A stretch of DNA of 59,569 bases from the NCBI GenBank assembly GCA_003049485.1, contig PYST01000244.1:1-59569 (forward strand), given 5' to 3'. This stretch comes from Ophioceras dolichostomum. Taxonomy: Eukaryota > Ascomycota > Sordariomycetes > Magnaporthales > Ophioceraceae. A program made the position numbers and the translations under genes. Position 1 is the first letter of the stretch, and each line of letters starts with the position of its first letter. The notes below the pieces were generated by a model. It worked only from the letters and a program-made list of their open reading frames with translations. It did not search any database and was not told the origin of the DNA. Below are positions 1 through 10,123 of the stretch, one piece after another.

Positions 1-413
1 TGGCCTCAGTAGCCCGGTGAAGATATCGGCAGCCCCTTGTTTACTGCACCACGGTATGGACGGGTGCTGCCCAACTACCTTGCCTGGCGGTGAGAAGGCA
101 CGGGGATTGGAGGGCTCGGGACAGGTTTCAAGCGACCAAAGATTCCCAAAGTGTGTTTTGAGTAGAGGGGCAGCTGCCGCAAACAAATAGGCGTGAATGC
201 TTGATGTGCGGGGTGGTAGATAATCCGCCTCATATAGAAATGGGAGATCGTAGCCATCATCAGTCTAGAGTCGTGACGCCGACACCAATACCAACTAGCT
301 CTATGCGCTGCCGCCTCTGCCACTCCATTCTGGGAGAATCTGCCATCCAGACCGTCAAGGGTTAGCAGCAGCCAGCATGGAACGATACCAGATTGCTTCC
401 CTCAAACCGCACC
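1..413. other. Left-edge non-coding stretch
   Basis: No convincing coding region, tRNA or repeat was seen. The short open frames lack codon structure and recognisable motifs. Confidence 0.4.
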
Positions 414-477
414 ATGGCGATCCTCGCCAGCCTCGTAGGGGCGGCCGTCACCTCTTCCACAGGGGAACGTGGCCCAT

Positions 478-1530
478 CATGCTTGCTCTGGTGGTCGCCG
501 CAGTCGTCGTCACAGCCGACCTTTCCTCGCGATTCGCCTTAACACCCGCTCCGACCGCCTAGGCGGCAACCACATCTCCAAGCTCAAGCCTCCTCCATTC
601 CCCCTTCCTCTGATCAAGCGCAAGAACGAAGCCACAGCTACAGCTACACCCATGGCCTCAACCACAGACAAGAGAGCTAAAGGATTCGCCCCGGTCTCCG
701 TCAACTAATTCTTCAGCCGCAAGTGCAACAAGACCTGCGACTTCTGCTCCCACACCGCCAAGATGTCCGACGTCCTGCCCCTCAAGAACGCCCTAGTGGG
801 CTTACGCCTCCTCCGCGAGGCGGGTATGCAAAAGGCCAACTCCGCAGGCGGGCGAGCCGTTTCTGCACACGAAATCACTGGCTGCAATGCTGTGGCACTG
901 CAAGGAGGAGCTCCGGATCGAGTCCGTGTCAATCGTCATGAACGGCAGCAACGTCACCGAGGCCTTTTTGGCGAAGGATGGGAAATAGATCGACGTGCTG
1001 GCCGTGTCCTGCGACTCTCTGTATCAGGATACCAACGGCGCCATCGGTCGAGGCGGCGACGGGGACGACAGCGTGGCGAAGATGCTCTTTTAGGTTCGGG
1101 ACTGATGCAGAGACCTGAGCATCAAGCTCAAGCCCAACACCGTCGTGTGCCGCCTCAACTTCGGGGAGGACATGATTGACATGGGCGAGGCCCTCGCGCC
1201 TTTCCGATGGAAGGTGTTCCAGATGTTCATAATGCGGAGGGAGAACGACTCGGAGGAGCGGCTGAGGGACGTGAGGGCTTCGAGATCTCTGCGGAGGAGT
1301 ACGGCGTCTTTTTCGAGAGGTACAGGCACGTCAGGGGGTTCATACCCGAGGACAATCGGGTCATGGCGTCGAGGTATTTGCAGGTAGGCGAGTGCATGCG
1401 GTTCGTGGACAAGGGGAGCGGCGTGATGAAGGAGTCAGGGTCGATCCTCGGCATCAGCGTCGAGAAGGGGCTGTCGCAGGTGCGGTAGGACGTAGAGAGC
1501 TCTCTAGAGTAGGAAGGTATTTATGACTGG
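478..1530 (+). pseudogene. Viperin-like radical SAM gene, decayed
   Basis: This is the remnant of a viperin (RSAD2)-type radical SAM enzyme, the family that converts CTP to the chain terminator ddhCTP. A hydrophobic N-terminal anchor (478 onward) leads, through a frame change near 545, to the iron-sulfur cluster motif CNKTCDFC. Its cysteine codons are at 724, 736 and 745. Next come LPLKNALVGLRLLREAGM, a GGEPF motif broken by one extra base near 850, ESVSIVMNGS and AVSCDS, then RWKVFQ, SEERLRDVR, FIPEDNRVMASRYL, MRFVDKGSG, KESGSIL and YDW. This is the family order from start to end. Lesions are in-frame stops at 706 (TAA, a Tyr position), 986, 1091, 1103, 1486 and 1510, the +1 shift near 850 and a -1 shift near 1277. 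Some stops fit Trp TGG changed to TAG/TGA. No intact product is possible, so this is an inactivated gene. The assignment rests on remembered family motifs, not a search. Confidence 0.85.
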
Positions 1531-1540
1531 TCTGGGAGGT

Positions 1541-3411
1541 GTTTGCGGACATGGCTGGTGTTGGGGGTTCGTCGGCGGCCATTGCTGGAGACGGCGGCGG
1601 CGGTTGTTGCAAGACTAGTTGACAACGGAGCTAGAGTGGCATGGGAGTCGTGCGAGCTTTCGTAGAGATATTTGAGAGTCGTTGACTCCCGCCAGCGCCA
1701 GCTACCTGGGTACCTGGTACCTAGCTCTCATGTTGTAATTTGGCATTGCCTCGCCCCTGGTCCTCAGACCGTATCCGTGCAGTTTGGTCGTCCCCGGCCG
1801 TCTCTTGACATCACCGGCGGTCCTTCGTCGGCCTCCTCTCTCTCTCGGTGCCGGAGGCGCCTCAGGCGGTCCAAGACGGGCATGTGAGCCGAGGAGACCC
1901 ATGGTGTTCTTGTGGACAGTTCAATCCACGGCTCTCTTGTTTGGAGGCGTTGGTCTTGGCTATGGTCTCTGTCCGGGTGCTTCTGGACAGAGGCTGGCTG
2001 TCGTCGAAAGCCCAGCCACCACGTTGACAGGGGCAAGCCTTGTCGCCCCTCTGACATCATCAAACGCGTTGTGAACGAGGGGGACTCGGGGAGAACTAGT
2101 GATTGTCGCGGCCGATTGTTGTCTTTTAATAGAAGTTATTCTCGTGGTTAAGGGAAAATTGTATCACATAAAATAAGAACAGAGTTGATAATCAGCTCAT
2201 GGAGTTGTAGATCTTCCACACGAAAGAAAACGGTGATTGATATTTCCAGCTTCGACCTCGTCGTCATCAGGCCGAAGCTTCCTAGCTTCCCCTCTTGAAT
2301 CTCGACACGCCCTTACGTCGCATTGCATATCTGTGCCCCAGACTTGCTAATCCTCGTTGGCCTTTTCAATTTTCATTTCCCCCACGATTTTGGGGATCTG
2401 TTACTTCCCGCCCGCTGGCAATGATGCCGATTCTCTATTGGCTGGTGGCGGACGGCCCGGACAAACGGAGGCTTCCTGAGCGTCCATAACCGAGTTTGGC
2501 CCGGTTGCCCCTCAATTCCGATGGCGGTGCGACGGGACGAATGGAACAAACCACATACACTGTCCAGCCGTAGCCGGTGGCATCGATGCCGGACAACACA
2601 CCACCGCTTGATATTATCCAGAGCTTGACCAGAGCGCACGCGCTGCATTCAGCAGTTGTTATTCAGACGAATCGACCCTGTTGAAAGCAGGTCGGTGGAA
2701 GGTAGTTGCAGTGCAAAGCGAAGACGTAAATTCCCACTGACGGCTTCCAGGCGGCTAATTGGCGCGTGGTGCTGGTGCTCTCAACAGCCTCAACCGCTGG
2801 AAGCTCCCCGAGTAGGTGCCTAGGCCACAGCCGCAGCCTCTCCAGCGGCATTGACGGGTGGCTAGCTCTGACGGGCCGTGGAGCATGGAAGCTCGAGTGG
2901 ACCTGAGTCAGGGGTTCAGCGTTCAGCAGAGGCGCTGCACTCAACACGGCCACGAGGATCACTCCCCAAAAATTCGAGAATATTGTCAGCTCCCCTTGTT
3001 GCTCCCCCACTTGGAGGGGCATGACCTGATCGTCCCAAGTCGATTGCTGTCATCCACACACCACAAGAAGGAGATGCATGCTTCCCAGAGCTCCGATGGT
3101 GCTTCGCCAATGCTCAGGTGGGTTGGATTTGGGATTGAAAGCGAGCAAAAACGAGCATGGATGGAGCTCGGCATATTTAACCCGACTGCTGCCGCTGCCT
3201 CCCGACTTCGCGCTGATATATTTTTTTCCGTCTCTTTTCCCTTTCTCGCATCCGTCTTTCTCATTTCCTTTTATCCGTGGTCCGTCTTTCTTTTGTTTGG
3301 CATATCTTCCTTGCTGTTGGCATCGTGGTTCCAGGCGCAATTGATTGAGAATACAAACATAGACGAAGCTCGAGGACCCCAAGTTGAAGAAAGTATCGTC
3401 GTACACACAAA
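1541..3411. other. Intergenic region with the ACH1 5' flank
   Basis: No supported gene. Positions 1702-1724 carry overlapping GGTACC/TACCT palindromic motifs. From about 3216 to 3310 the plus strand is strongly T/C-rich, as is usual upstream of fungal housekeeping genes. An AT-rich patch lies near 3172-3182. Both probably belong to the promoter and 5' UTR of the acetyl-CoA hydrolase gene that starts at 3412. Confidence 0.45.
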
Positions 3412-5345
3412 ATGTCGGGCCCAATTGCTTCTGCCGCCCTCAAGGCGCGCATCCGCCGGCCGTCGATGCTTAACAAGCTCTGCCACCCGGAGGACCTCAT
3501 CAAGCATTTCCCTAACCACTCGTATATCGGCTGGTCTGGCTTCACCGGTGTTGGATATCCCAAGTATGTTCCAACTACCTACTCGTTGCGTCCTCTGTCC
3601 CATAAATTTACCGGGGTTGAATTGGAATGCAATATCTGACCTCCGCGACCGAACAGGAAAACACCGACGATTCTGGCCGACCATGTCGAGAAGAACAATC
3701 TGCAAGGACAGCTTCGTTATTCGCTATTCGTCGGCGCTTCCTCGGGTGCGGAGACCGAGAACAGGTGGGCTGGTCTGGACATGATCGAGAGGCGAAGCCC
3801 TCATCAGGTCGGAAAGGCTATCGCCGGGGGCATCAACAACGGGAGTATAGAGTTCTTCGACAAGCATTTGTCGATGTTCCCGGTCGATCTGGTCTACGTA
3901 TGTGATCCCGAAGATGTCCCCAAGATGGTGACCGAAGATGGTGATGATTCAGTTGTCTCCGTACCATGGTCAGCCACCCCCACTAACTTCCCGATTACCG
4001 TTCCAAATAAATTTAGGGCTTTTACACGAAGGACAGGCCAAACAGCAAGCTTGATGTTGTGGTTGTCGAAGCAACGGACATCAAGGAAGATGGAAGCATC
4101 GTCCCTGGAGCGTCGGTTGGGGCCACTCCGGAGCTCGTGCAGATGGCGGACAAGGTGCGTCATTTTCTGTCGAATCTTCAGCAGCCGTGAAACAAGGCCC
4201 CGGGGCTAGACTCCTAGGGCACTCAGAGGGCACTCAGAGGCCCGATAAACCCAGACCGATGCTGACGTGCTCGCTGCCTGCTCGCCACCGATCAGATCAT
4301 CATCGAGGTCAACACCTCCCTTCCCAGCTTCGAGGGTCTCCACGACATCACCATGACGGACCTGCCGCCCAACCGGAAGCCATACCTGATCATGGACGTC
4401 GAGGACCGCATCGGAGCGACCTCGATCCCGATCGACCCGGAGAAGGTGGTCGGCGTGATCGAGTCGGACTATCAGGACCAGACCCTGCCCAACGCGCCGG
4501 CGGACGAGTCCTCGGCCCAGATCGCCCAGCACCTCATCGAGTTCTTCGAGCACGAGGTCAAGCACGGCCGCCTGCCCAAGAACCTGCTCCCACTCCAGTC
4601 GGGCATCGGCAACATCGCCAATGCCGTCATCGGCGGGCTCGCCGACTCCAACTTCTGGAACCTCAAGGTCTGGACCGAGGTCATCCAGGACACCTTCCTC
4701 GACCTGTTCGACTCTGGCCGCCTCGACTTCGCCACCGCCACTTCCGTGCGGTTCTCGCCCGACGGCTTCAAGCGCTTCTACGATAATTGGGAGACCTACA
4801 AGGGCAAGCTCCTCCTTCGCTCGCAGGCCGTGTCCAACTCGCCCGAGATCATCCGCCGCCTGGGCGTCATCGGCATGAACACCCCCGTCGAGGTCGACAT
4901 CTACGCCCACGCCAACTCGACGTGCGTCATGGGCTCCCGCATGCTCAACGGTCTCGGAGGGTCTGCCGACTTTTTGAGGTCTGCCAAGTACAGCATCATG
5001 CACACGCCCTCGACCCGCCCCTCCAAGACGGACCCACACGGCGTCAGCTGCATCGTGCCCATGTGCACGCACATCGACCAGACCGAGCACGATCTGGACG
5101 TTGTCGTCACCGAGTACGGCCTCGCCGATGTGAGGGCCCTGAGCCCCCGCGAGAGGGCGCGCGTCATCATCGCAAAGTGCGCCCACCCGCTGTACAGGCC
5201 CATCCTGGAGCAGTACCTCGACAAGGCCGAGTTCGAGTGCCTGAGGAAGGGCATGGGCCACGAGCCTCACCTGCTGTTCAACTCGTTTGATATGCACAAG
5301 GCTTTGTTGGAGGAGGGAAGCATGCAGAAGGTGAAGAGCTGGTAA
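3412..5345 (+). CDS. ACH1: Acetyl-CoA hydrolase / CoA-transferase, ACH1 type
   Basis: The enzyme hydrolyses acetyl-CoA or moves CoA between short acyl groups (succinyl-CoA to acetate in the yeast protein). It is mitochondrial and supports acetate and propionate handling. Four exons read cleanly: 3412-3563, 3657-3897, 4017-4154 and 4296-5345. Introns have GTATGT, GTATGT and GTGCGT donors and AG acceptors, and all phases agree. The 526-residue product has the usual family length. Visible family landmarks are the N-terminal IGWSGFTGVGYPK, LFVGASSGAETENRWAGL, SIVPGASVGATPELVQMADK, IIIEVNTSLPSFEGLHDI, LQSGIGNIANAVIGGL and the C-terminal VVTEYGLADVRALSPRERA block. The start at 3412 gives the SALKARIRRPS opening typical of fungal members. 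The gene appears intact. It stands alone, downstream of a dead viperin-like gene. Confidence 0.95.
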
Positions 5346-6394
5346 ATACCTGGGTACCTAATGAACCCGCTAGGCTACCTGCGCGACATGAAAAATAGTC
5401 TGGAGTCCGCGCTGGATGGACGACGTTTCTTGTTTCTTTTTATTTGACTGGATAGGTGGCTGAGTGGAAGGAGGCGTGTATAGCATTGTTGGTAGTGTAC
5501 ATGGCATCATCGATTGAACGTCCTTCTATCATCAATTTTGTCATTTTATGGGACGCATAGGTAATTTTCTCCGCGTTTGGTTATCCTTTTTGGCCGATCA
5601 ATCTGGAGCAGAAAAGAGAAGCTTAGAGAACAGAGAGGATCCACAATGTCTTTGTCGTCATGGTATGTTTATGGTGTTGATGATGTTTGATGATGCCGGC
5701 AGCCCCTAAATTTATTGAACGAGGCACGCCGCCACAACAACGCTAGGTGCAAGATCATCATTCCGTCGTCAAAGTCACTCTGTTCCATTTGTTTCAACAG
5801 CCCCATCTACCTTGATGCCACACTAGACATCTTCTAGCCCTGAAGAAGGCCTACGCCAAACCCTACCTATAGTTATGCCATAGGTATGCAAATGTTATTT
5901 CAGACGAGGCATGCGAGGTTATCACCTGTCTCCCTTGATCTCGATGTGCTCAACAAACCGATGACACTCCTGCCCGGGTCATTTACGGCTGGCTTCGGTT
6001 TCAGCTTCTCCTGATAATTAGGGCCCTGTACGGTAGACTTTCTGGGAAGAGGATGTGAAGAGAGGGAAGCTTTACAAACACACCTCCTTCAAACCCGCAG
6101 CTGATATTGCAACATTGATGACGGTCAAATTTGGTCAACATCATGTAAAAGGCAATCACAACAAGCTCTGAGTGATTTCCAATCTTCCATCTTCAATATT
6201 TAACTATTGGACAGCCACTAAGCATCACCTCCCTTCCTCGCCCTTTCTTCCCTCTTCTTTCATTCCTCCCCATACCTACCGACTAGTTTGTGTCGGGCAC
6301 CCTGGACACGGGAGCATCTTCTCATATTTTTTTTTATTAAATCCTTTTCAGTTCTCCCAGCCGGGCTTCGGCCGCACCACTAAAAATAGCAGCC
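5346..6394. other. Intergenic: ACH1 3' end and repeat-protein promoter
   Basis: No gene is supported. A TACCTGGGTACCTA palindromic motif directly follows the ACH1 stop (about 5346-5360). A T/C-rich stretch at about 6222-6270 and an oligo-T run near 6329-6340 probably lie in the promoter or 5' UTR of the gene at 6395. Confidence 0.4.
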
Positions 6395-9300
6395 ATGGAT
6401 CCCGACAAGGCGAACATTCTTCCAAGCCAAAACGACTACTTGGCGCACCCCCAGCTATTGGACTTCCAGCCAAGCTACTGGCTCCGGCAGCAGCCCTACG
6501 GTGGAGTTCAACAAGTCCCCATGGAGCGCCTCGAGGGCCAAGAGCCACAGCGTCCTGTGCGCCGGACCTGGACCCGCTGGCACTGGTTGGGCATCTTTGT
6601 GGTCATCACGGCCGGCGTGGGGCTGGCAAGCCATCTCTTGCTCTGCTCCATGGGCCTCCAACGCCCGATTCTCCCCTCTACCGGCCACAATGGTGGCTCT
6701 CCACTCCACCGCCGCGACGGCGGGGATAGTCCCGGTGGCAGGTTCGAGGGAGACAACGCCGCCCACGATAAGGAGCGGTTTGACAAGACCAAGACAACTA
6801 CGGTGCTCGAGACCGCTGTGTTAACCGTCACGGTCCAAGGAGGAGCGACTAACGCGGATAGTCCCGGTGGCAGGTTCGGGGGAGACAACGCCGCCCACTA
6901 TAAGGAGCGGTTTGACAAGACCAAGACAACTACGGTGCTCGAGACCGCTGTGTTAACCGTCACGGTCCAAGGAGGAGCGACTAACGCGGATAGTCCCGGT
7001 GGCAGGTTCGGGGGAGACAACGCCGCCCACTATAAGGAGCGGTTTGACAAGACCAAGACAACTACGGTGCTCGAGACCGCTGTGTTAACCGTCATGGTCC
7101 AAGGAGGAGCGACTAACGCGGATAGTCCCGGTGGCAGGTTCGGGGGAGACAACGCCGCCCACGATAAGGAGCGGTTTGAGAAGACCAAGACAACTACGGT
7201 GCTCGAGACCGCTGTGTTAACCGTCATGGTCCAAGGAGGAGCGACTAACGCGGATAGTCCCGGTGGCAGGTTCGGGGGAGACAACGCCGCCCACGATAAG
7301 GAGCGGTTTGAGAAGACCAAGACAACTACGGTGCTCGAGACCGCTGTGCTAACCGTTACGGCCCAAGCAGGAGCGACTAGCGCAGATAGTCCCGGCGGAA
7401 GGTTTGGGGGAGACAACGCCGCTCACGATAATAAGCGGTTTGAGAAGACCAAGACAACTACGGTGCTCCAGACCGCTGTGCTAACCGTTACGGCCCAAGG
7501 AGGAGCGACTCACGCGGATAGTCCCGGTGGCAGGCTTGGAGGAGGCAATACCGCTCACGATAATAAGCGGTTTGAGAAGACCAAGACAACTACGGTGCTC
7601 GAGACCGCTGTGCTCACCGTCACGGCCCAAGTGGGAGCTACTGATGATGGCGTCATCGTGGACGACGACAACGACGACGACGACGTGAAGATCAGGATGA
7701 CGTTCACCAAGTCGCGCGTTATAATGTCTCGTCTAGGGACTGAGATCGGGGCTCCTCACGAGCCCATCAGCACTGAGTACTCGACCTTCGTCACAGCGGT
7801 CCCTTTCCAGACAGTCATCGACGCGTTGCCAGGCCCCGTGATCAACCCCTCGGGCATCCCTACCATTACACCTACGGTCTGGGTCGGGCCTCCCATCGAG
7901 ACGCCATCGGCCGAACCCGCCGTGAAGCGTCGCTTGAACAGCCTTCGGCAGCTGGAGGACGCGGAGGAGGTTGAGGTAGAGGGGGACGCCGACGAGGAGT
8001 CCAGGCCCGCCGAGCAGCTGGAGACGCCGATGGCAACACCGGCTGTCCAGAAGCGCCAAACCGCCTCGACTACACCACCTCTGTGCGGGGGGAAGACGTC
8101 GACAGTGACCGCTACCGCTAAGGAGAGGGCCGGTGAGACACTACTTATCTCCTATCCTATTCCTACGCCGCTAACATTTCCACTTGAAGACCAGTTCCAG
8201 GCCAGCAGCGGCGCGGTCCCAGACAGCACTAGCAGCCAGACCATGACCACATTGCGTCCATCGACGACGACGGCCGCCAACATTCCCCCCCAGCTGGCCA
8301 AACGGCATGTGCTTGACATCGAGGCCGCCGGCTACCACACACTCTCGCCTCGCCAGAACAGCACGACGACGACCACTTCGGCGACCCCTGCGGCCACTCC
8401 AGCGCTTTGCAACGTCCACACCGTGACGGTCACCGCAAGTCGGAGGAGGGAGACCGTGTCTGCCAGGGGGAAGCCGACCGGTACCGAACCCAAAGTCGAG
8501 CACGCCCGGCCGACGCCGCTCGAGACCGTCCAGGACTACTACCCCGGGAGCAACGTAGCCACCCATGATCTTTTCCCATGGGAACCGCCGAGCAAGCAGA
8601 CCCCCATCAGGACCCTGATCTACCCACACACCAGCCTCCCCGCAAAGTCCTTGAACCTCGGCCCCGACTACATCAAGTTCTACTCCGCTCCCGAGTACGC
8701 CACCGCCGCCGTCACCGTCCGTCCTCCCCAGTCGGATCCGCCCGGCGCGCTCTCCACGATCTGGAGCAACAACGATCCCTGGAGGGGACCCAAGAATAAA
8801 AAGATGCGGAGGCAAGATGAGCCCGACGACGGCGGCAGCGGTGGCGACGCCGAGGTCAGCCCGTCTTCTTCCATCGTCACCGTCACCACCTGGACCACCT
8901 TTACCCCGTCGCCATCTGCCACCGTCACCTCCTGGACCACGGCCACGGTTACCCCCTCTATCACCACCTTGACATATTCCAGGGACCCCCAAAACGAGAA
9001 GATACGGAGGCAAGATGTGCCTAGCGACGGCGGCAGTGGCAGCGGTAACGACGGCGAGGCTAACACGTCGTCCCCCAACGTCACCGTTACCACCTGGACC
9101 ACCGTTACCCTCGAGGGGACGCCATCTGACATCGTCACCGCCTGGACCACGGTCACGGTTGCCGCCTGGCCCTCTGTCACCACCGTGAAATATCCCTCGA
9201 GGGAGCCCAAGGATGAAGAGATACGGAGGAAGGATGTGCCTGGCGATCTCGGTCAAGGCGACGGGCCTACAGGTTGGAGCTACATTTTTAGCATTGTCGG

Positions 9301-10123
9301 CATGCACCCCAGCACCTTCCTTACCGCCACCACTCCAGCTGCTGTCAGAGACTCTGTCTCGTCCTCGTCCTCGTCCTCGTCCTCCTCCTCGTCATCGTCA
9401 TCGTCATCCTCCTCCTCCAGCTCATCGGAGACGACGCCCGAGATCACCCCAGCGCCGACCTCAACCACAACCCCAACCCCCGTCGACGACGAAACCGCGG
9501 AGCCTTGGTGGACCGACGACATCAGGCCGCCTCCGGGCTACGACGGCAGCGTCCCGTATGCCGCTGACAGCCTCGCTCGCATCCCTTTCCCACCTGGTGG
9601 GCGACCTCCCTTCACTGGTTTTCCCGAGCCGACTCCGGGTCGTCGTCATAGGCGGCGCCGCCAGACCACCTCCTCTTCCGCTACAACCACCCTCCCCCCC
9701 TTATCCTCCTCCTCGAGCTCAGAAAGCACGTCAACGCCAACTCCGCCAGTGAAAACGTTTGATTGGACAGACTATTTTTGGTGGCCGCCGTTAGCTTTTC
9801 CGACTGGTCGTCGTCAAGGTTACGTACGACGCCAGACCGACGAGACCACCTCTACTTCAAGCACCGGCTCCTCCTCCTCCTCTTCCTCAAGCACGTTAAC
9901 GTCAACCGCGCCAGCGGAAACGTTTAATTGGACCGACGATATTTGGGGCCCCCCGTCACCTCTCCCGACTCGTCGCCAGACCGGCGAGACCACCTTGACT
10001 ACAAGCAGCTCCTCTTCCTCCTCAGGGAGCACGTCAACGCCAATTCCGCCAGCGCAGACGACTCTACTTGACTACGACCCCCTCGTTTGGGTGCCATTGA
10101 CCGATCGGCCCCGCTATGTCTGA
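6395..10123 (+). CDS. Signal-anchored Ser/Thr-rich repeat protein, unknown
   Basis: A single-exon gene encodes 1242 residues of unrecognised family. Residues 1-63 form a Pro/Gln-rich tail ending in basic residues (RPVRRTWTRWHW). Residues about 64-84 are one hydrophobic helix with no further membrane span, so a type II signal anchor with a lumenal or extracellular C-terminus is likely. Residues 111-418 are seven tandem 44-residue repeats opening with DSPGGRFGGDNAAH and carrying KTKTTTVLETAVLTVT. An Asp-rich linker follows. The remainder is Thr/Ser/Pro-rich, with a roughly 75-residue repeat centred on TVTTWTT, a poly-Ser run (DNA 9355-9430) and a third repeat with (F/W)xWTD and RRQT. Kex2-like dibasic sites recur (KRR, QKRQ, AKRH, MRRQD, IRRQD, RRRRQT, VRRQT). 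This suggests an O-glycosylated wall or secreted precursor, but function is unknown. The ATG at 6395 is the first in a long uninterrupted frame. Confidence 0.85.
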   Translation: MDPDKANILPSQNDYLAHPQLLDFQPSYWLRQQPYGGVQQVPMERLEGQEPQRPVRRTWTRWHWLGIFVVITAGVGLASHLLLCSMGLQRPILPSTGHNGGSPLHRRDGGDSPGGRFEGDNAAHDKERFDKTKTTTVLETAVLTVTVQGGATNADSPGGRFGGDNAAHYKERFDKTKTTTVLETAVLTVTVQGGATNADSPGGRFGGDNAAHYKERFDKTKTTTVLETAVLTVMVQGGATNADSPGGRFGGDNAAHDKERFEKTKTTTVLETAVLTVMVQGGATNADSPGGRFGGDNAAHDKERFEKTKTTTVLETAVLTVTAQAGATSADSPGGRFGGDNAAHDNKRFEKTKTTTVLQTAVLTVTAQGGATHADSPGGRLGGGNTAHDNKRFEKTKTTTVLETAVLTVTAQVGATDDGVIVDDDNDDDDVKIRMTFTKSRVIMSRLGTEIGAPHEPISTEYSTFVTAVPFQTVIDALPGPVINPSGIPTITPTVWVGPPIETPSAEPAVKRRLNSLRQLEDAEEVEVEGDADEESRPAEQLETPMATPAVQKRQTASTTPPLCGGKTSTVTATAKERAGETLLISYPIPTPLTFPLEDQFQASSGAVPDSTSSQTMTTLRPSTTTAANIPPQLAKRHVLDIEAAGYHTLSPRQNSTTTTTSATPAATPALCNVHTVTVTASRRRETVSARGKPTGTEPKVEHARPTPLETVQDYYPGSNVATHDLFPWEPPSKQTPIRTLIYPHTSLPAKSLNLGPDYIKFYSAPEYATAAVTVRPPQSDPPGALSTIWSNNDPWRGPKNKKMRRQDEPDDGGSGGDAEVSPSSSIVTVTTWTTFTPSPSATVTSWTTATVTPSITTLTYSRDPQNEKIRRQDVPSDGGSGSGNDGEANTSSPNVTVTTWTTVTLEGTPSDIVTAWTTVTVAAWPSVTTVKYPSREPKDEEIRRKDVPGDLGQGDGPTGWSYIFSIVGMHPSTFLTATTPAAVRDSVSSSSSSSSSSSSSSSSSSSSSSSETTPEITPAPTSTTTPTPVDDETAEPWWTDDIRPPPGYDGSVPYAADSLARIPFPPGGRPPFTGFPEPTPGRRHRRRRQTTSSSATTTLPPLSSSSSSESTSTPTPPVKTFDWTDYFWWPPLAFPTGRRQGYVRRQTDETTSTSSTGSSSSSSSSTLTSTAPAETFNWTDDIWGPPSPLPTRRQTGETTLTTSSSSSSSGSTSTPIPPAQTTLLDYDPLVWVPLTDRPRYV
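6725..7648 (+). repeat. Seven tandem 132-bp coding repeats
   Basis: Seven head-to-tail units of 132 bp (44 codons) start at 6725, 6857, 6989, 7121, 7253, 7385 and 7517, each beginning with the codons for DSPGG. Units 2-4 are almost identical at DNA level. Units 6 and 7 diverge most, for example DNKRFEK in place of DKERFEK. The array stays in frame, so copy-number change would lengthen or shorten the protein without breaking it. Confidence 0.97.

Noticed and set aside
4206..5297. Long minus-strand open frame opposite ACH1
   Set aside because: It is a shadow of the GC-rich ACH1 exon 4. It has no family motifs, and the plus strand encodes the conserved enzyme.
8171..9307. Long minus-strand frame opposite the repeat protein
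   Set aside because: It is an antisense shadow of Thr/Val-rich codons with no independent start context or motif.
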